Assembly: GCA_963617965.1 (NCBI GenBank)
Contig: CAVEQO010000026.1
Coordinates: 1 to 33,049 of the forward strand
Length of the DNA stretch: 33,049 nt
Direction: 5' to 3'
Origin: UBA6382 sp963617965
GTDB lineage: Bacteria > Bacteroidota > Bacteroidia > Bacteroidales > Bacteroidaceae
Positions within the stretch are counted from its first letter, which is position 1. The number at the start of each line of letters is the position of its first letter. The notes beneath the pieces were generated by a model that was not told the origin of the DNA, made no database searches, and saw only the letters and a list, made by a program, of their open reading frames with translations. Below are positions 22,274-30,546 of this stretch, one piece after another. The position numbers and the translations under genes were made by a program.

Positions 22274-23995
22274 TCAGCCGATGTCGTCTGGCCGCGCTTC
22301 TTCGCAAGCGTCTGTCAGCCGGTGGCTTATGCGCATTGCACAGAAATTCGGACCGCACATAGTGCAGAATTCCCCTCCCACGATATGGTTCTGCCTGTAG
22401 TATTCAATGGCTTTTTCGGGGTCAAGGGAAAGGTTGAACTGGTCTTTCCATCTGAATTCGTAGCGTGCCTTGCTCAGTGCGTTGTCCCTGATTTGTGCTC
22501 CGGGGTGGCGTTTCGCCAAGTCTGCGGCATGTGCCGCTATTTTGTACGCCACCACACCGGTTCTTACGTCTTCGCGGTCCGGCAGTCCCAAGTGCTCCTT
22601 GGGTGTGACATAACAAAGCATGGCGGTGCCGTACCACCCTATCATTGCGGCACCGATGGCAGATGTTATGTGATCATATCCGGGAGCTATGTCTGTAACG
22701 ATAGGTCCGAGTGTGTAGAACGGTGCCCCATGGCATTTTTCCGTCTGCCGATCCATATTTTGCCTTATCTTGTCCATCGGCACGTGCCCCGGTCCCTCTA
22801 TGAACGCCTGCACGTTTTTGCTCCACGCGTGTTCAACAAGTTCACCCATTGTATCCAGTTCCGCAAACTGCGCCTTGTCGTTGGCGTCGTGGATGGAGCC
22901 CGGTCTCAGCCCGTCACCCAGTGATATGGCGATATCATATTTGGCACAAATGTCGCAAATGTCATCAAAATGCTCATAAAGGAAGCTTTCCCGGTCGTGT
23001 CTCACACACCATTCCGATATGATACTTCCGCCACGGCTCACCATGCCGCAGAGCCGTTCCTGCGAGTAGTGTATGTTTTTCCTGCGTATGCCACAGTGAA
23101 TGGTGAAATAGTCTACGCCCTGCTCCCCCTGCTCTATGAGTGTGTCCCGGTAGTTTTCCCAGTCCAGTTCCATGGCTTTGCCGTTGACTTTTTCCAGAGC
23201 CTGGTATATCGGCACGGTACCGACGGGAACGGGGCAGTTCCTTACAATCCATTCTCTTGTTTCGTGGATATTGTTTCCGGTTGACAAATCCATCAGGGTA
23301 TCACCTCCCCATTTGCAGCTCCATATTGCCTTTTCAATTTCTTCTTCAATGCCGGATGATGTCGAGGAGTTGCCGATGTTCGTGTTTATCTTTACGAGGA
23401 ATTTCCCGCCGATGACCATGGGTTCCGCCTCCGGATGGTTTATGTTGGCAGGAATTACCGCCCTGCCGGCAGCCACCTCCTGCCTTACAAGTTCTGGGGT
23501 GATGAAAGATTCTATTCCCTGCGCCTCGCAGTTCATCTTCTCCCTGATGGCCACATATTCCATTTCACGGGTGATCACCCCGTTGCGGGCGTAGAACATC
23601 TGCGTCAGCTGTCGGTTCTCTTTTGCAATCAGCGGAAAGTGCGTGTGCGGAAACCTTATGCTTTCCAGTCGCGCATCGGCGGCGCGCATACGCCCGTATT
23701 CCGAAGAAAACGCGCCAAGCTGTACCGCATCACCCCTTTCTTCAATCCACGGAGTGCGTATGCGTTCTATGCCGTTGGTTATGTCAACTTTCCTTGACGG
23801 GTCGGAATACGGCCCGGAGGTGTCATACACGGTTACCGGTTCGTTTTGCCTTTCACCTGTGGTGCCGTCGGCGTTTTTTGTGACAGTAGGGGTAAGGTTG
23901 ACCTGTCGCATACCAACTTTCAGGTCTTTGTATATTTGACCGCTCAAGTATATTTTTTCGGATGCAGGATAGTTTATGGTAAAGCTTTTGTTCAT
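22274..23995 (-). CDS. thiC: Phosphomethylpyrimidine synthase ThiC
   Basis: Radical SAM enzyme that rearranges aminoimidazole ribotide into HMP phosphate, the pyrimidine half of thiamine. The full-length 573-residue protein carries the ThiC N-terminal domain and the core segments SRGGSIISEWCVRH, SLGDGLRPGSIHDANDKAQ and EGPGHVPMDKI. The C-terminal 4Fe-4S motif is CTMCGPNFCAM, the unusual CX2CX4C spacing of ThiC. Start ATG 23995 gives MNKSFTINYP. Other thiamine genes are absent nearby. The upstream 240 bases hold a -7 box but no sequence resembling a TPP riboswitch (no CTGAGA element), unlike many thiC genes. Confidence 0.97.
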   Translation of the reverse strand: MNKSFTINYPASEKIYLSGQIYKDLKVGMRQVNLTPTVTKNADGTTGERQNEPVTVYDTSGPYSDPSRKVDITNGIERIRTPWIEERGDAVQLGAFSSEYGRMRAADARLESIRFPHTHFPLIAKENRQLTQMFYARNGVITREMEYVAIREKMNCEAQGIESFITPELVRQEVAAGRAVIPANINHPEAEPMVIGGKFLVKINTNIGNSSTSSGIEEEIEKAIWSCKWGGDTLMDLSTGNNIHETREWIVRNCPVPVGTVPIYQALEKVNGKAMELDWENYRDTLIEQGEQGVDYFTIHCGIRRKNIHYSQERLCGMVSRGGSIISEWCVRHDRESFLYEHFDDICDICAKYDIAISLGDGLRPGSIHDANDKAQFAELDTMGELVEHAWSKNVQAFIEGPGHVPMDKIRQNMDRQTEKCHGAPFYTLGPIVTDIAPGYDHITSAIGAAMIGWYGTAMLCYVTPKEHLGLPDREDVRTGVVAYKIAAHAADLAKRHPGAQIRDNALSKARYEFRWKDQFNLSLDPEKAIEYYRQNHIVGGEFCTMCGPNFCAMRISHRLTDACEEARPDDIG

Positions 23996-24025
23996 TTTAT
24001 TTTACGGTTCCGGATTTTGGGTAAG

Positions 24026-24033
24026 CAAAGATA
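24026..24033 (-). promoter_or_regulatory. thiC: -7 box of thiC
   Basis: TATCTTTG on the minus strand, 30 bases before the thiC ATG. The resulting leader of about 23 bases is too short for a riboswitch. The -33 element is poor. Confidence 0.5.
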
Positions 24034-24204
24034 CGCATTATTGAAAAAAGACAGAAGCGACAGCTGCTTTTTATTTCAAAGTGACTGTTGTTCGGGCCAA
24101 TCTTCCCCGTTTTTTACTTTAGTTGGTCAACAATTCGGGAATTTTGTCTAAATTTGCATAATGACAGGCTTCATCTTGACTCAAGTCTGGATGGGATGTG
24201 ACCA

Positions 24205-24235
24205 TTTGTGTTATCACTAACAAAACATTACTTTG
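24205..24235 (+). promoter_or_regulatory. ftsY: Possible promoter abutting the ftsY start
   Basis: TTTG (24205-24208), 19 bases, TTACTTTG (24228-24235). The spacing is ideal, but the second base of the -7 box differs from consensus. Transcription would begin at or next to the ATG at 24238. A second -7-like box, TAAATTTG (24149-24156), would give an ordinary leader of about 75 bases. Confidence 0.5.
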
Positions 24236-24237
24236 CA

Positions 24238-25206
24238 ATGGGCTTTTTCAAGTTTTTTAATTCCAAGGAAAAAAAAGAAGAACAGCGCCAGCACCTTGAG
24301 GCCGGCCTTGAGAAAACAAGGGAGGGGCTGTTGCAGAAACTGACTCGTGCAGTCGCAGGAAAGTCAACGGTTGACGACGACGTGCTTGACAATCTTGAAG
24401 AGTCTCTCATGGCATCGGATGTCGGCGTGGACACGACCCTTGAGATAATAGACAGGATCCAGAAAAGAGTCAAGCGCGACAAATATGTAAAGACCGAAGA
24501 ACTCAATTGCCTGCTGCGCGACGAAATAGAACAGATGCTTCAAGACAATGGTACGCTCTCGGCTGCGGAATTTCTGTCTGCGGAAAAGAAACCGTATGTG
24601 ATTATGGTCGTAGGTGTCAATGGAGTTGGAAAAACCACGACAATAGGAAAGCTGGCAAACATGTACAAGCGGGAAGGCCTGACAGTAATGCTTGGGGCCG
24701 CCGACACGTTTCGCGCAGCAGCCATAGAGCAGCTTGAGACTTGGGGGCAAAGGGTTGGCGTGCCGATTGTGAAACAGAAAATGGGGAGCGACCCCGCATC
24801 GGTTGCCTACGACACAATAAGCCACGCCGTCGCTCAGAACACGGACGTTGTGATAATAGACACGGCAGGCCGTCTGCACAACAAAACAGGTCTTATGAAC
24901 GAGCTGACAAAGATAAAGAACGTAATGAAGAAACAGCTTGACTATGCTCCCAACGATGTGATGCTTGTGCTGGACGGCTCTACCGGGCAGAATGCTTTTG
25001 AGCAGGCAAAGCAATTCGCGCTCGCCACGGAGATCTCCTCGCTTGCCATCACCAAGCTCGACGGAACGGCAAGGGGCGGCGTAGTGATAGGAATAAGCAA
25101 CCAAATGAAAATTCCAGTAAAATACATAGGTGTCGGCGAGGGAATAGACGACTTGCAAACGTTTGACAAACATGCATTTGTAAGTTCCCTGTTTAAGCAG
25201 AACTGA
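24238..25206 (+). CDS. ftsY: Signal recognition particle receptor FtsY
   Basis: SRP-family GTPase at the inner membrane that docks Ffh/SRP RNA-ribosome complexes to the translocon. The 322-residue protein consists of a short N-terminal basic/aromatic segment (MGFFKFFNSKEKKEE, probably the membrane-contacting part), the helical N domain, and the G domain. The G domain has GVNGVGKTTTIGKLA (G1), DTFRAAAIEQL, DTAGRLHN (G3), TKLDGTARGG (G4/closing loop) and YIGVGEGIDDLQTF. It lacks the long acidic A domain of E. coli FtsY, which is usual outside the gamma-proteobacteria. The start is set at MGFFKFF, the standard N-terminus. rimO follows after 57 bases. Confidence 0.97.
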   Translation: MGFFKFFNSKEKKEEQRQHLEAGLEKTREGLLQKLTRAVAGKSTVDDDVLDNLEESLMASDVGVDTTLEIIDRIQKRVKRDKYVKTEELNCLLRDEIEQMLQDNGTLSAAEFLSAEKKPYVIMVVGVNGVGKTTTIGKLANMYKREGLTVMLGAADTFRAAAIEQLETWGQRVGVPIVKQKMGSDPASVAYDTISHAVAQNTDVVIIDTAGRLHNKTGLMNELTKIKNVMKKQLDYAPNDVMLVLDGSTGQNAFEQAKQFALATEISSLAITKLDGTARGGVVIGISNQMKIPVKYIGVGEGIDDLQTFDKHAFVSSLFKQN

Positions 25207-25263
25207 ACCTGCTGCAATTGTCTCTGTCCACAATAATGCCAAACCTTTAAATTACGCAATCAA

Positions 25264-26571
25264 GTGCCAGTTGTTGACTTAATAACGATGGGTTGCTCCA
25301 AGAACCTTGTCGATTCCGAACATTTGCTGCACATGTTCAAGACCGTTGGATACAGGATTTTTCACAATCCGAAGAAAATGCACAACGACATTGCAGTAAT
25401 CAACACCTGCGGTTTCATAAGTGATGCCAAGCAGGAAAGCATTGACATGATTCTGTATCTCACAAAACTGAAGCAAGAGGGGAAACTCAACAAGGTCATT
25501 GTGATGGGGTGCCTGTCGGAAAGATACAAGAAAGAACTTTCAGAGGAAATTGCAGGCATTGACCGCTTCTACGGCAAATTTGACTGGAAAGGGCTTGTGG
25601 ATGACCTCGCAAAGGAAACCGGCATGCAGACCTGTCCTGAAGCTGGGGGGCAAAGGGTGCTGACAACCCCGAAACATTACGCATATATAAAAATTGCCGA
25701 AGGGTGCAACAGGCACTGCGCCTATTGCGCAATTCCTGCCATGACAGGCCCTCACAAGAGCCGGAGGATGGAAGACATCCTTGATGAAGTGGCAACCCTT
25801 GCTGCGCAAGGAACGGCAGAATTCCAGATCATCGCCCAAGAGTTGACATACTACGGCCTTGACTTGTACAAGAGGCGAGCCATTGCCGAACTCGTTGACA
25901 AGATGGCGCAGATAAAAGGAGTCAGATGGATCAGGCTGCATTATGCATATCCCAACGCCTTTCCTGAAGATTTGCTGCAGGTCATGGCAAAAAACAAGAA
26001 TGTCTGCCGCTATCTTGATATTGCACTGCAACACGCAAGCGACAAAGTCCTGCACCGAATGAACCGGAACACCACCCGGAACGAACAGTACGCCCTGATC
26101 CGCAAAATCAGGCATCAAGTGCCGGGAATTGCATTGCGGACTACGTTTATGGTTGGGTTTCCCGGTGAAACCGACGAAGACTTCAAAGAACTCCTTGATT
26201 TTGTCAAGTCTGCCCGTTTTGAGAGAATGGGGGCGTTTGTTTACAGCGAGGAAGACGGCACGCCTGCCTCGGAAATGTTTTCGGATGACATACCGGACGA
26301 TGTCAAGCGGCAAAGGCTTGACACACTTATGTCTGTACAGCAGGAAATATCAGAAGAACTGTCGGCGCAACAAATCGGCCGTACTCTGGATGTCATGATT
26401 GACGGACGTGAGGGGGACTACTATGTTGGAAGGACAGAGTTTGACTCCCCTGAAGTTGACGGAATCGTTTATGTTACACCAAAAGAGAAGCACCGCATGA
26501 GAAGAGGCTGCATATACAGGGTGAAAATAACGGATTCCAACGAATTTGACCTTTTTGGCGTGGAACAATGA
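25264..26571 (+). CDS. rimO: Ribosomal protein S12 methylthiotransferase RimO
   Basis: Radical SAM enzyme that adds a methylthio group to the conserved aspartate of ribosomal protein S12. It has the two-cluster layout of methylthiotransferases. The N-terminal UPF0004 cysteines are in MGCSKNLVDSE, NTCGF and MGCLSERY. The radical SAM motif is CNRHCAYCAIP, and a C-terminal TRAM domain ends in FDLFGVE. The 435-residue length and the SKNLVDSE and FDLFG signatures separate RimO from MiaB. Start: GTG 25264, as an in-frame stop at 25234 leaves no ATG upstream. The ftsY-rimO-HU order on one strand with short gaps suggests one transcript. Confidence 0.97.
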   Translation: MPVVDLITMGCSKNLVDSEHLLHMFKTVGYRIFHNPKKMHNDIAVINTCGFISDAKQESIDMILYLTKLKQEGKLNKVIVMGCLSERYKKELSEEIAGIDRFYGKFDWKGLVDDLAKETGMQTCPEAGGQRVLTTPKHYAYIKIAEGCNRHCAYCAIPAMTGPHKSRRMEDILDEVATLAAQGTAEFQIIAQELTYYGLDLYKRRAIAELVDKMAQIKGVRWIRLHYAYPNAFPEDLLQVMAKNKNVCRYLDIALQHASDKVLHRMNRNTTRNEQYALIRKIRHQVPGIALRTTFMVGFPGETDEDFKELLDFVKSARFERMGAFVYSEEDGTPASEMFSDDIPDDVKRQRLDTLMSVQQEISEELSAQQIGRTLDVMIDGREGDYYVGRTEFDSPEVDGIVYVTPKEKHRMRRGCIYRVKITDSNEFDLFGVEQ

Positions 26572-26584
26572 GCATAATACGGAT

Positions 26585-26857
26585 ATGAACAACAAAGAAT
26601 TCATCACGGAAGTGGCAGGGAAATTGTCTCTGGGCAGTGACCAATGCCAGAAAATGGTATATGAGTTCACAGACTCGATGACAAAAGTCTTGGAGGACGG
26701 CAATGAGATTATAATAGCGGGGTTAGGCTGTTTTGAAATAAAAAAGAAAAAGGAGCGGGTGATGGTCAATCCCTCAAGCGGTAAGAAGATGCTGGTTCCT
26801 CCCAAACTTAGCGTGAATTTCAAGATGTCAAGTACGTTTAAGAACAAAATAAACTAA
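26585..26857 (+). CDS. HU/IHF-family DNA-binding protein, small
   Basis: A 90-residue histone-like protein that would bind and bend DNA as a dimer. It has the alpha-helical dimer part (NNKEFITEVAGKLSLGSDQCQK) followed by the beta-arm region with GLGCFEIKKKKERVMVNPSSGKKM, where the NPSSGKK segment corresponds to the conserved NPxTG DNA-intercalating tip. The ATG at 26585 gives the usual HU start; an in-frame upstream start would run into rimO. It lies 13 bases after rimO and 22 before a second, membrane-anchored HU gene. Whether this is the main HU of the cell or a specialised partner of its neighbour is unknown. Confidence 0.9.
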   Translation: MNNKEFITEVAGKLSLGSDQCQKMVYEFTDSMTKVLEDGNEIIIAGLGCFEIKKKKERVMVNPSSGKKMLVPPKLSVNFKMSSTFKNKIN

Positions 26858-26879
26858 ACGAAGTATCAGCACAACCATA

Positions 26880-27902
26880 ATGGCAACAGGAAAAATCACA
26901 TTGCAGACTTTGTCTGAAATCATGGCAGGCGATACAGGGCGCAGCAAGACCTCCACCGAAATGTTTGTCCGGGCCTTTTTCACTACACTGAAAGAGGCGT
27001 TGGCAAAAGACAACATTGTCAAGATAAAAGGGCTGGGTACATTCAAGATGGTTGTCGTCAACGCCCGTGAGAGCATAAACGTGAATACCGGCAAAAGGGT
27101 CTCCATCGCTGAATACAACAAGATAACCTTTACCCCTGACAAGAATCTCCGGGACAAGGTCAACCGTCCTTTTTCGCAGTTCGAAACAGTCATCATTGAC
27201 GACGAAGACGTTGCTGCTGTCATAGGAAACGGGCTTGACTCTGATGGCAACACAACTGCCGGCACTGTAGAAAGCACAGTAACAAAAGAGCGGGCAGACT
27301 GCTTGACAGTCGAAAACACCACGAAACAGGAAACACCCGAAGTTGCCCCCTCCTACCCCTGCGCCCAAACAGAAGAATGCAAAGTGGAAGAGGGGGAAGC
27401 TGACGAGGACAGTCAAGAAAGGAAACGGGCTGGTTCATGCAACAAGCGGTTCTTGTGGTGGAGCATTCCTGTTGTCTTGGTCTTAATCGGCGTAACCTAT
27501 GTGATTGGCTATATGCGCATCGTTGAATTCCCGCCCATAATGGGAGGCTGCGACACAAACGTTGCAGTGAAGACAGAGAGTCCCGTCAGGTTGGAAACCG
27601 CAAAAACACGGAAACTGAATCTGTCGCAGACAACAGCCACAAAAGAAACCACGCCTATGGACAACGACACGACAGGCAGGTTCCCACAGATTACAGGCGG
27701 CAAATATCTCATAACTGGGATAAAGACATACAGGAGGATAAAGCCCGACTATGACGTGCGACGCTACTGCCTGCAGATTTACGGGAACAAGGACTGCCTG
27801 CCATATGTCTTGATACTGAACGGCATAAAAAAAGAAGATGAAATAAAAATAGGGAGAATACTGAAATTTCCGGTTCTCACAGAAAACAACGTTACTGAAT
27901 AA
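26880..27902 (+). CDS. HU-domain protein with membrane anchor and LysM-like C-terminus
   Basis: A 340-residue protein with three parts. Residues 1 to about 95 are an HU/IHF-like domain (LSEIMAGDTGRSKTSTEMFV, IKGLGTFKMVVVNARESINVNTGKR). Residues 96-188 form an acidic, low-complexity linker ending in RKR and NKR. Residues 191-211 are a single strongly hydrophobic helix, WWSIPVVLVLIGVTYVIGYM. By the positive-inside rule the HU part is cytoplasmic and the rest periplasmic. After a Thr-rich stretch, residues about 272-333 resemble a LysM fold (GGKYLITGIKTYRR, YGNKDCLPYVLILNGI, IKIGRILKFPV). The architecture suggests tethering of the nucleoid to the inner membrane and perhaps the cell wall. That role is inference. 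pfp follows after 18 bases. Confidence 0.85.
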   Translation: MATGKITLQTLSEIMAGDTGRSKTSTEMFVRAFFTTLKEALAKDNIVKIKGLGTFKMVVVNARESINVNTGKRVSIAEYNKITFTPDKNLRDKVNRPFSQFETVIIDDEDVAAVIGNGLDSDGNTTAGTVESTVTKERADCLTVENTTKQETPEVAPSYPCAQTEECKVEEGEADEDSQERKRAGSCNKRFLWWSIPVVLVLIGVTYVIGYMRIVEFPPIMGGCDTNVAVKTESPVRLETAKTRKLNLSQTTATKETTPMDNDTTGRFPQITGGKYLITGIKTYRRIKPDYDVRRYCLQIYGNKDCLPYVLILNGIKKEDEIKIGRILKFPVLTENNVTE

Positions 27903-27920
27903 TTTAAAATTTAAAGGACA

Positions 27921-29573
27921 ATGACAAAGAAAAGTGCATTACAAATTGCAAGAGCATCCTATAGTCCAAAACTTCCGCTTGGACTTCGGGGAGATGTAGA
28001 TGTAAAGGAAGGCGCTCCCACACAGAGCGTGGCAGATCAGGAAGAAGTCAGGAAACTCTTCCCCAACACATACGGATTGCCGTTGGTGGAGTTCGTTCCT
28101 GGCAAGGGAAAGAATTTTGCCCCGATGAATGTCGGTGTTATCCTTTCAGGCGGACAGGCCCCTGGAGGACACAATGTCATCAGCGGCTTGTTTGATGGCA
28201 TCAAGCGTCTCAATCCCGCAAACAAGCTGTATGGCTTCCTTCTCGGTCCCGGCGGCTTGGTTGATCACAACTACAAGGAACTGACTGCCGATATCATTGA
28301 CGAATACAGAAATACCGGTGGCTTTGACATGATTGGCTCCGGCCGGACGAAACTTGAACAGGAAGAGCAGTTTGAAAGCGGCATGGAGATCATCAGGGAG
28401 CTTGGAATCAAAGCCCTTGTAATCATCGGGGGAGACGATTCTAACACAAACGCTTGTGTCCTGGCGGAATATTATGCGGCAAAAAAATATGGCGTACAGG
28501 TGATAGGATGCCCTAAAACTATTGACGGAGACCTCAAAAACGAGCAGATCGAAACGTCTTTCGGTTTTGACACTGCCTGCAAGACTTATTCGGAAGTTAT
28601 CGGAAACATTCAGCGCGATGCTAATTCCGCAAAAAAATACTGGCATTTCATCAAGCTGATGGGCCGTTCGGCAAGCCACATCGCGTTGGAATGCGCTCTG
28701 GAAGTGCAGCCGAACGTTTGCCTTGTCTCTGAGGAAATACAGGAAAAGAAACTGTCGCTGGACGATGTTGTGACCTACATCGCGGAGGCTGTGGCAATGA
28801 GGGCGAAAGACGGCAACAATTTCGGAACAGTTCTTATTCCGGAAGGGTTGATTGAATTTATCCCTGCAGTAAAGAGCCTGATTGCCGAACTTAACGATGT
28901 CCTCTCTTCAAAGGAATATACGGATGCCAAACCCGCCGACAATGTGGAATGGCTGCTTGACGGTCATCTGTCAAAGGCCAACACCGCCACCTTGGCATCT
29001 CTTCCCGCATCGTTTGCCCAGCAGCTTACTGGAGAGCGCGACCCCCACGGAAACGTACAGGTTTCGCTCATTGAAACAGAAAAACTTCTGTCATCTATGG
29101 TTGCCTCTAAACTGCAGCAATGGAAGGACGAGGGCAAATACAATGGAAAGTTTTCCGCCCTGCACCATTTCTTCGGATACGAGGGACGGTGTGCAGCCCC
29201 CTCCAATTTTGATGCGGACTACTGCTACTCGCTCGGGGTAAGCGCATCCCAGCTGATAGCGAACGGCAAGACGGGTTATATGGCAATTGTCAAAAACACG
29301 ACAAAACCGGCTTCGGAGTGGGTCGCTGGCGGAGTGCCAATAACCATGATGCTCAATATGGAGAAGAGAAACGGACAGATGAAACCCGTTATCCGTAAGG
29401 CTCTCGTTGATCTTGGCGGAGCTCCGTTTAAAGCCTTTGCTGCCCGGCGTGACACGTGGAAAAAGGACACCTGCTATGTGTATCCCGGTCCGATACAGTA
29501 TTTCGGTCCGTCGGAAGTCTGTGACAAAACGACGGAAACGCTCCGGTATGAGCAAACTCCGGATGCAGTTTAG
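27921..29573 (+). CDS. pfp: Diphosphate-fructose-6-phosphate 1-phosphotransferase
   Basis: Reversible glycolytic enzyme that phosphorylates fructose-6-phosphate with pyrophosphate instead of ATP. The 550-residue protein belongs to the long PFP clade. It has GVILSGGQAPGGHNVISGLFDG, the donor-site GGDDSNTNA (the second aspartate, where ATP-dependent enzymes have glycine, marks PPi use), the catalytic CPKTIDGDLKNEQIETSFGFDTA, and the sugar-phosphate-binding LMGRSASHIALECAL. The ATG is preceded by AAAGGACA. The gene is followed by a strong hairpin terminator. Its position after HU genes seems positional, not functional. Confidence 0.96.
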   Translation: MTKKSALQIARASYSPKLPLGLRGDVDVKEGAPTQSVADQEEVRKLFPNTYGLPLVEFVPGKGKNFAPMNVGVILSGGQAPGGHNVISGLFDGIKRLNPANKLYGFLLGPGGLVDHNYKELTADIIDEYRNTGGFDMIGSGRTKLEQEEQFESGMEIIRELGIKALVIIGGDDSNTNACVLAEYYAAKKYGVQVIGCPKTIDGDLKNEQIETSFGFDTACKTYSEVIGNIQRDANSAKKYWHFIKLMGRSASHIALECALEVQPNVCLVSEEIQEKKLSLDDVVTYIAEAVAMRAKDGNNFGTVLIPEGLIEFIPAVKSLIAELNDVLSSKEYTDAKPADNVEWLLDGHLSKANTATLASLPASFAQQLTGERDPHGNVQVSLIETEKLLSSMVASKLQQWKDEGKYNGKFSALHHFFGYEGRCAAPSNFDADYCYSLGVSASQLIANGKTGYMAIVKNTTKPASEWVAGGVPITMMLNMEKRNGQMKPVIRKALVDLGGAPFKAFAARRDTWKKDTCYVYPGPIQYFGPSEVCDKTTETLRYEQTPDAV

Positions 29574-29650
29574 TCCAGCTGGATTCGTGCGGCAGCCCGC
29601 ACGCTGCGCAACGGCCAGTTGTGTTGCCGCGTAAATTCATAACCAACTAT

Positions 29651-29683
29651 TGTGAGGGTGTGCCATTTTGACACACCCTCACA
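29651..29683. terminator. Terminator after pfp
   Basis: A perfect 12-bp stem (TGTGAGGGTGTG at 29651-29662 with 29672-29683) has the apical sequence CCA-TTTT-GA. It lies 78 bases after the pfp stop. It is the third member of the hairpin family also found at 700-730 and 8203-8240. Confidence 0.8.
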
Positions 29684-29874
29684 AACATATGAAGCAACCG
29701 GAATTCCGGTTGCTTTGATTTTCTTGCTGAACAGTTGCCTGAAAATCTACCGGCAATAACAACAAGACGGAATCAATTTCCGTTGCAGAATGTTCATTTC
29801 CCGACGCAGTGATGGATCATTGTTTGCCTTGCGACCTTGTCTGGATGTGTGCCCGGCAAATGCGTGGGAATCTG
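29684..29874. other. Non-coding stretch between convergent genes
   Basis: The 301-base gap between pfp and the phosphopantetheinyl transferase holds the terminator at 29651-29683. The short repeat CAACCGGAATTCCGGTTG at 29696-29713 is an 18-base perfect palindrome, which could help stop transcription or bind a regulator. Nothing else was recognised, and no frame looks protein-coding. Confidence 0.55.
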
Positions 29875-30531
29875 TCATTCTTGCCACCGGTGGCAGGAAT
29901 GGCTCGTAAACGTGCAAATGTTGTCATGGAACTCAAGGCTGTGAAGGCACAGTTCCCCGTAACCCCTTGCCGAAACTCTGGCAGGTCTGTACGTTTCATT
30001 GTCATACCTCGTGATCCTGATATCTGTGAGCATATTGATGCCGGATTGGGTCTCAAGGCTTTTGTAGGCGGCTTCTTTTGCTGTCCACAGGGCTGTCAGT
30101 GCCATGGTTTTCTGTCCGTCGCTGAAAGAATTGAAATTGGCGGGCAGTTCCTCCGGTGACGCTATGCGCCGTTCGAGGTTGAGGATTCTGTGCCCCGCAA
30201 GTTCTACGTCAACTCCGGCAAAAGGAAGAGTGGAAAGCAGTACTGCCACATGAGTTTTGCTGTGCGAGATGCTTATGGCACAGCCGTTTTCGCCAAAATA
30301 CGGTTTTCCCTCTGCGGAGTATGAGACCTCGACATACCTGCCGAAGACTTCGTGCAGCATTGCCCTCGCAGTCAGCCTCTCCCGTTGCCGGCGGGGAGAC
30401 TTGAACATGCGCTGGATACTGTTGACAATGGTCTCGGTTTCCCCACCGAAGAATTTTGCGAAATCCGACAATTCGGTTATTATGGGGTGTATATACAGTG
30501 TGCAGCAACCGTCGCGGTACAGTGCTTCCAT
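29875..30531 (-). CDS. 4'-phosphopantetheinyl transferase superfamily protein
   Basis: Transfers the phosphopantetheine arm of CoA to a serine of a carrier protein. The 218-residue, Sfp/EntD-type sequence has ISISHSKTHVAVLL, the magnesium-binding FAGVDVELAG (D108, E110) and LWTAKEAAYKSL (E153, K157). No polyketide, peptide-synthetase or aryl-polyene genes are nearby, so the target may be the fatty acid acyl carrier protein or a carrier encoded elsewhere. It follows ssb by 15 bases on the same strand. The start ATG at 30531 was taken as the first in frame after ssb. Confidence 0.9.
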   Translation of the reverse strand: MEALYRDGCCTLYIHPIITELSDFAKFFGGETETIVNSIQRMFKSPRRQRERLTARAMLHEVFGRYVEVSYSAEGKPYFGENGCAISISHSKTHVAVLLSTLPFAGVDVELAGHRILNLERRIASPEELPANFNSFSDGQKTMALTALWTAKEAAYKSLETQSGINMLTDIRITRYDNETYRPARVSARGYGELCLHSLEFHDNICTFTSHSCHRWQE

Positions 30532-30546
30532 GAAAAAAAAGGAATG

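Noticed and set aside
23996..24237. TPP riboswitch upstream of thiC
   Set aside because: No CTGAGA-type core or paired arms were found on the minus strand, and the -7 box leaves a leader of only about 23 bases.
24364..25242. 292-residue minus-strand frame opposite ftsY
   Set aside because: It is a shadow of ftsY, with high Cys/His/Tyr content and no motif.
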